Positions 30,686-34,364 of a stretch of 34,364 bases of DNA are shown here, piece after piece. A program made the translations under genes and the position numbers. Within the stretch, counting starts at the first letter, position 1. Each line of letters opens with the position of its first letter. The DNA is from an uncultured Eubacterium sp. (GTDB lineage: Bacteria; Bacillota; Clostridia; Peptostreptococcales; Anaerovoracaceae), in the NCBI GenBank assembly GCA_900542385.1, contig UQNP01000003.1:1-34364 (forward strand), written 5' to 3'. Under the pieces are notes generated by a model. It saw only the letters and a program-made list of their open reading frames with translations, made no database searches and was not told where the DNA came from.

Positions 30686-31166
30686 GACAGAAAAAACGAA
30701 GAGCACAGAGCTCGGACATACTGAACACACCGGACACACCGAGCACACCGAGCGCATAAGTTTAAAGGCAATGAACAGGAAATCTTTTCTTCCGGCCTGC
30801 GCAGCAGTTCTGCTGCTCTCCCTGATCCTTCTCGTCCTCACATCTTTTGCCGCGGTAACTTACGGCTCGGCAGAAGATAAACTGGCAGAGGGCAGAAAAG
30901 CGCTCTCGAAAACTTCCGAATACTACGCCGCCGAAACCACGGCAACGGAAATAATATCACAGTTTTTCAGCGACAAAAATGAAAGCTCCGCCACACAAAA
31001 CGGCATAGAAGATATCCGGACCGACCAGGGCAGCGTGGAAGTCACTAAGATCGACAGCCAGATCTATTTTTCTGTTCCCATCGATGAGGCAAGAGCCTTG
31101 TCTGTAGGCGCTGAAGTCACAAGGGATACGATAACCGTCACCGAATGGTTCGTCGAAGAAATTTGA
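30678..31166 (+). CDS. Single-pass membrane protein with His-Thr-Glu repeat, unknown function
   Basis: Protein of 162 residues. The N-terminal cytoplasmic part carries the repeat GHTEHTGHTEHTE at about 13-25. A membrane helix follows (about 36-61, PACAAVLLLSLILLVLTSFA), continuing into the helix LAEGRKALSKTSEYYAAETT and a beta-rich outside domain ending TITVTEWFVEEI. The YYAAETTATE segment recalls a third protein type often found beside DUF4860 genes. ATG 30678 has AGGAGG eight bases upstream. Upstream codons in the same frame only overlap the previous gene. The histidine repeat could bind metal; nothing else supports that. Confidence 0.78.
   Translation: MNETEKTKSTELGHTEHTGHTEHTERISLKAMNRKSFLPACAAVLLLSLILLVLTSFAAVTYGSAEDKLAEGRKALSKTSEYYAAETTATEIISQFFSDKNESSATQNGIEDIRTDQGSVEVTKIDSQIYFSVPIDEARALSVGAEVTRDTITVTEWFVEEI
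30714..30749 (+). repeat. Tandem 18-bp repeat coding for GHTEHT units
   Basis: Two 18-bp units, GGACATACTGAACACACC (30714-30731) and GGACACACCGAGCACACC (30732-30749), differ at three positions and are followed by GAG. They encode two GHTEHT units. Confidence 0.8.
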
Positions 31167-31222
31167 GTTAAAAAAATCTGATATAAAAATCAACCCCGTA
31201 TCCACGGAGTTTTTGTACGAAA

Positions 31223-31309
31223 AAACCTGCCAAAAGCAGAGCTTCTTCCCAGAGCCGGCAAAGCCCTGCGCTATTACTCCTTTTTGACAGGTTTCTTTAT
31301 TTTCTTTTA
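31223..31309. terminator. Large bidirectional terminator after the DUF4860 operon and the M23 gene
   Basis: A 13-bp stem with one mismatch (31223-31235 with 31282-31294) closes a loop that contains further pairing (GCAG/CTGC, GGC/GCC). T tracts follow on both strands. A shorter hairpin CCGT/ACGG followed by TTTTTG at 31194-31215 precedes it on the plus strand. It separates convergent genes. Confidence 0.75.
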
Positions 31310-34126
31310 TCAAGGCAGATAATTATACGGATTCTTAGGAACACCGTTGATCCTTATCTCAAAGTGCAGATGCGGTCCCGTACTTCTTCCCGTGCTTCCC
31401 ACTTCTGCTATATGCTGTCCCTGGAACACCTTATCACCTACGTTTACAAGAAGTTTGCTGCAATGGGCGTATCTCGTTTCCTGTCCGTTCTGATGGTCTA
31501 TTACAACGAGCAGCCCGTATGTGCCGCTGTAGCCTGCAGTAGTGACCGTTCCTCCGTCTGCCGCATATATGTTAGTTCCCTGAGAACATGCCAGATCGAC
31601 GCCCTGATGGAAATCTCCCCATCTCGTCTCAAAGCCTGTAGTCCTCGTGAAACTATCCTTTAAAGGCCATGCGTATTTACCCGATCCAACAGTAGGCGGT
31701 CTCTCCTTTGTGCCGACGAGCACCACTTCCGTTACCGGCTCAGTCTTGACCGTAGTGACAAGATTCGTTTCATCTATGATCTCGCCGTTTACCGTAGTTA
31801 TCCTCGAAGTCACTTCGCTGAGTCCGTCAGATCCCTTCTGCTGAGTCTCCGTGTAGCCTTCGTATATATCCGCCGAATCCTTCTCTTCGGTCTTATGCTC
31901 TATGACCTTGTCGTATGTGACTTTCTCCGTTATCTTTACAGTCACTATAGGTGCGTTCTGCTTTATTACTATACTGCTTCCCACATCCAGCTTCTTGGAG
32001 TCAATATTTTCATTATCCGCAAGTATATCTTCTTCCGTCGTGGAGTAGAGCTTGGCTACACTGCTTAAAGTATCCCCCGCCACGACCTTATGCACGGTCT
32101 CTTTCTTGCTGCTTGTGCAGAGCAGGTCAACCATCTCCTGCTCGGTCAGCATGTCCTGAAGGTCTGTATTGCTGTCTTTGACCTCCACATCCTCGATGAA
32201 TACAGCTTCCTCTATCTCTGCGCCTTCCATGGACCCCGAATACTTGTCTTTGATGTCCTGAAGCACCTGAGCGGCAGTTTTCTCATCTTTTACTGCTCCT
32301 ACCTTTTCACCGTTTACGAAGATCCCTGTAGCTTTGATATTCAGGTCGCCCATATATGTAAGTCGCTTGAGGACATCCTCCGACGTATCTATCTGCGTGG
32401 ATTCATTGAGGGCATAAACTCTTTTGAAGCTTATGTCGTTTTTGGCGTCTATCACGACGTCCATGTTCTTCTCTTCAGTAAGGGCTCCCTGGACGAGATC
32501 CGTTATCCTGAGCACATCGTCCTGATCCTTTACTATACCCAGTACCTGACCATTGTAGGAGTATTCAAATGCAGTACAGTAATTTATCACTCCCGCAACA
32601 CCCACTATGGACATTACTACTACGGAAAAGCCCATGAGAAGCACTTTCCTGTGTCTGTCGCAGTAACTTTTGAATACAGCCATTTTCTTGCCGAATTTGC
32701 TGTTTTCGTAATCGCGCTTTCTCTTTATGGAGAGGTATTCTGCTGTGGCTCTCGCCTGCTCACGCCTTTCCTCACGCTCTTCTTTCAGAGCGAGCCTTTC
32801 CTCTTCCGTCTCTGCCTTTCTCTCTTCTCTGCTTCTGAATCCAAAGAAATCGCGCCACTTGAACGTAGGCTTTTTATTTACTTCTGTGGTGATCTTGAGA
32901 CCCTGGACGTTTACTATGCCTCCGCCCATTTCCGCATCGGCCTTTTTCTCCGCCTTAAGTCTTTCAAGCTCAAGAGCAGCGCGCTTCTTTTCCAGTCTTA
33001 CACGCTCTTTTTCCATAGCCTTGCGGGCTTTTTCAACGCGCTTCCTCTGTACCTTTGCTATCCTCTCAGCTCTTATACGTTCTTTTCTTGTCTGCTTTTC
33101 GGCGATACGCTTCTCCGCCTGTTCATTTTTGATCCTGAGAGCTTCTTCGGCTTTCGCCTTCTCGTATTCAGTCTTGAGCTGCTGCATTCGCAGTCTTTCT
33201 TTCTGCTCTTCTTTAAGCTTTCGCTGTATCTTCGCGATCTCCTCGGTCTTAGCCTTCTGGGACTCTGCCATCTTTCCGGTCTTCTCTCCGGCTATCTCCG
33301 ATATTTTACCGAAAAGAGCTCCCTGTTTTTCCTTTTCTGAGAGGAGGCCTTCTTTTAAATCATCAAGGGCTTTGTGTCCGTCTCCCTCGGAAGCCTCTAT
33401 GTTCTCAGTTTCATACACAGTCTGCTTCTTATCTGCGCGAACATCCCTGCTGTTATCTTCGTATCCGAAAAATGCCGCCATCTCTTCAGGAGTTGCACTG
33501 TGCTGGCTCAGAGCTTCTTTTTCCTTCGCCCTTCTTCGCTCCGCTTCCATCAGCTCAAGAGCTTTCTTCCTTGCGACCTCTTTCGCTCTTTTTTCCGCTT
33601 CAAGGGCCTCGATACGCTTTCTTTCGGCTTCCTCACTTATCCTCGCCGCTTTTTTCTGTGCTTCAAGGACTTTGAGTTCCTCCTGACGCATCCTTATCTG
33701 ACGCTGTCTTTCTTCTTCCTGTCTTTCGAGCTCGCGTTTTTTATCTTCCTTTGCACGCTCTATTATCGCCTGCTTTGCCGCGATAACCTCTTCGCTCTCT
33801 TCCGCGACATCTGATTTTGCTGATTTTTTCCCATCTTGCGAGCTATCGAAAGGATTTTCTCTTTTAAGGCTTTCGAGACTTTTTCTGAGACCTATTATGC
33901 TCTCATACATCTCTCTGGCCTTTTCATCCTGCTTTAATATATCCTCTCTGCTGAAAGACTCTGCACCGATATCCTCCGATGGCTCAGAAGTATCCCGCAT
34001 CTGAATATCAGCTTCCTCGTCACTTGCCCTTTCCTCGGTATTCTGCTGTTGTTCAGGACTCATTCCGTTTTCTGTCTGGTTATCTGCTCTATCTTTTCCC
34101 GACTTACTTCTCCAAAACATTGACAT
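31310..34126 (-). CDS. M23 metallopeptidase with LysM and G5 domains and a long cytoplasmic coiled coil
   Basis: Membrane-anchored wall hydrolase of 938 residues. Residues 1 to about 490 are cytoplasmic, very rich in Lys, Glu and Arg, and predicted coiled coil (for example RKLKEEQKERLRMQQLKTEY). One membrane segment follows (about 493-515, VLLMGFSVVVMSIVGVAGVI). Outside lie an unassigned region, LysM (about 675-720, VVAGDTLSSVAKLYSTTEED), G5 (about 725-805) and LytM/M23 (about 815-935). The zinc ligands are His and Asp in FHQGVDLA at about 841 and His in GPHLHFEIR at about 922, so the peptidase should be active. Related clostridial proteins usually have a short N-terminus. ATG 34126 has AGGAG upstream and lies inside the preceding DnaC-like frame. 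Confidence 0.92.
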   Translation of the reverse strand: MSMFWRSKSGKDRADNQTENGMSPEQQQNTEERASDEEADIQMRDTSEPSEDIGAESFSREDILKQDEKAREMYESIIGLRKSLESLKRENPFDSSQDGKKSAKSDVAEESEEVIAAKQAIIERAKEDKKRELERQEEERQRQIRMRQEELKVLEAQKKAARISEEAERKRIEALEAEKRAKEVARKKALELMEAERRRAKEKEALSQHSATPEEMAAFFGYEDNSRDVRADKKQTVYETENIEASEGDGHKALDDLKEGLLSEKEKQGALFGKISEIAGEKTGKMAESQKAKTEEIAKIQRKLKEEQKERLRMQQLKTEYEKAKAEEALRIKNEQAEKRIAEKQTRKERIRAERIAKVQRKRVEKARKAMEKERVRLEKKRAALELERLKAEKKADAEMGGGIVNVQGLKITTEVNKKPTFKWRDFFGFRSREERKAETEEERLALKEEREERREQARATAEYLSIKRKRDYENSKFGKKMAVFKSYCDRHRKVLLMGFSVVVMSIVGVAGVINYCTAFEYSYNGQVLGIVKDQDDVLRITDLVQGALTEEKNMDVVIDAKNDISFKRVYALNESTQIDTSEDVLKRLTYMGDLNIKATGIFVNGEKVGAVKDEKTAAQVLQDIKDKYSGSMEGAEIEEAVFIEDVEVKDSNTDLQDMLTEQEMVDLLCTSSKKETVHKVVAGDTLSSVAKLYSTTEEDILADNENIDSKKLDVGSSIVIKQNAPIVTVKITEKVTYDKVIEHKTEEKDSADIYEGYTETQQKGSDGLSEVTSRITTVNGEIIDETNLVTTVKTEPVTEVVLVGTKERPPTVGSGKYAWPLKDSFTRTTGFETRWGDFHQGVDLACSQGTNIYAADGGTVTTAGYSGTYGLLVVIDHQNGQETRYAHCSKLLVNVGDKVFQGQHIAEVGSTGRSTGPHLHFEIRINGVPKNPYNYLP

Positions 34127-34364
34127 CTTTCTCCTGTCTCAAGCATTCCCGTATCCCTGCATTCGGGACATCTGTACTTCATATCCATATAATCCGGCTC
34201 AAATCCGTTGTCCGTGAGCAAAAACGCTTTTTCCGTATTGAGCGTATCTGCTTCTGCCTTTATACGTTCCGCTCTCTGCTTCCTGTCTGCGGCATCGGAT
34301 ATTATTATCCTGGAAAGCTCTCTGCTTCCCGCGCTGAGCCTGTCGTCTATCTCTTTTATCCTCG
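34060..34364 (-). CDS. DnaC-like helicase loader N-terminal region, lacks ATPase domain; truncated by window edge
   Basis: A minus-strand frame open to the right edge; its last 100 residues are visible. A charged helix (RIIISDAADRKQRAERIKAE) leads to LLTDNGFEPDYMDMKYRCPE and a zinc-finger-like CPEC...CQC (visible residues 65, 68, 80, 82). This is the arrangement found before the AAA+ domain in DnaC/DnaI-type helicase loaders (nGYPEDYL..kYxCxxCxDTG). After CQCF the usual AAA+ domain of about 200 residues is missing: the frame stops 18 codons later at 34060. The stop lies 67 bp inside the M23 gene, whose start codon falls at the CxC motif. It may be a decayed gene or a short adaptor. Its true start is outside the window. 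Confidence 0.6.
   Translation of the reverse strand, partial: RIKEIDDRLSAGSRELSRIIISDAADRKQRAERIKAEADTLNTEKAFLLTDNGFEPDYMDMKYRCPECRDTGMLETGERCQCFGEVSREKIEQITRQKTE

Noticed and set aside
32090..33340. Open frame of 416 codons on the plus strand opposite the M23 gene
   Set aside because: It is a mirror of the Lys/Glu-rich coiled-coil coding sequence, with no ribosome binding site and no family pattern; the minus-strand protein has clear domains.

Overview
The window looks like a piece of chromosome from a spore-forming, anaerobic, amino-acid-fermenting member of the Clostridia (Bacillota). I infer this from ferredoxin-dependent 2-oxoacid oxidoreductases, the sporulation genes yabP and yabQ next to divIC, a class B sortase, an LTA-synthase-like sulfatase, strong AGGAGG ribosome binding sites and moderate GC content. 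Something near Anaerovoracaceae / Family XIII would fit, but that is a guess without a marker gene. I saw no rRNA, tRNA, CRISPR array, insertion sequence or prophage block.

Layout. (1) 2-4569, plus strand: the branched-chain amino acid operon ilvB(partial)-ilvN-ilvC-ilvD, closed by a long hairpin. (2) 4717-6652: an aldo/keto reductase and a divergent LysR regulator. (3) 6736-10558, plus: DUF3842 protein, larB, and one 875-residue protein that joins LarC, LarE and a GNAT acetyltransferase. This operon would make the nickel-pincer (NPN) cofactor; no LarA-type enzyme that uses it is in the window. (4) 10670-11981, minus: an SPFH/band-7 membrane protein followed by a ribbon-helix-helix (RHH) DNA-binding protein, behind a strong promoter whose start site carries two copies of an 8-bp palindrome. 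(5) 12471-14309, minus: acetoacetate decarboxylase-like protein and a class B sortase. (6) 14373-18571, minus: iorA-iorB-paaK-ACT, an aryl-2-oxoacid to aryl-acetyl-CoA module. (7) 18665-18887: a GC-rich, structured intergenic island of unknown nature. (8) 18978-22133, minus: a four-subunit POR/VOR-type 2-oxoacid:ferredoxin oxidoreductase. (9) 22356-25097: ybaK, a GNAT, a signal-less GH25-LysM lysozyme and an iron-sulfur flavoprotein. (10) 25139-29603, minus: yabP-yabQ-divIC-rnmV-rsmA-LTA synthase-like, tightly packed with overlapping ends. (11) 29701-31166, plus: three single-pass membrane proteins, the first a DUF4860 member, resembling an orphan pseudopilin-like set. (12) 31310-34364, minus: an M23 peptidase with a very long cytoplasmic coiled coil, preceded by a DnaC-like reading frame that ends after its zinc finger.

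How it fits together. The ilv operon makes branched-chain amino acids, while the two ferredoxin-linked oxidoreductase operons oxidise 2-oxoacids to acyl-CoAs and reduced ferredoxin. PaaK interconverts aryl acids and their CoA esters, and its ACT partner may sense an amino acid. The right half mixes envelope and sporulation functions (LTA synthase-like, GH25, M23, YabP/YabQ, DivIC) with rRNA maturation (RsmA, RnmV).

The most unusual items are the LarC-LarE-GNAT fusion, the SPFH/RHH pair with its twin-palindrome operator, the DUF4860 trio with a predicted leaderless start, the 166-bp yabQ/divIC overlap, the truncated DnaC-like frame running into the M23 gene, and the island at 18665-18887. All functions are read from sequence motifs and family knowledge; no database search was run.
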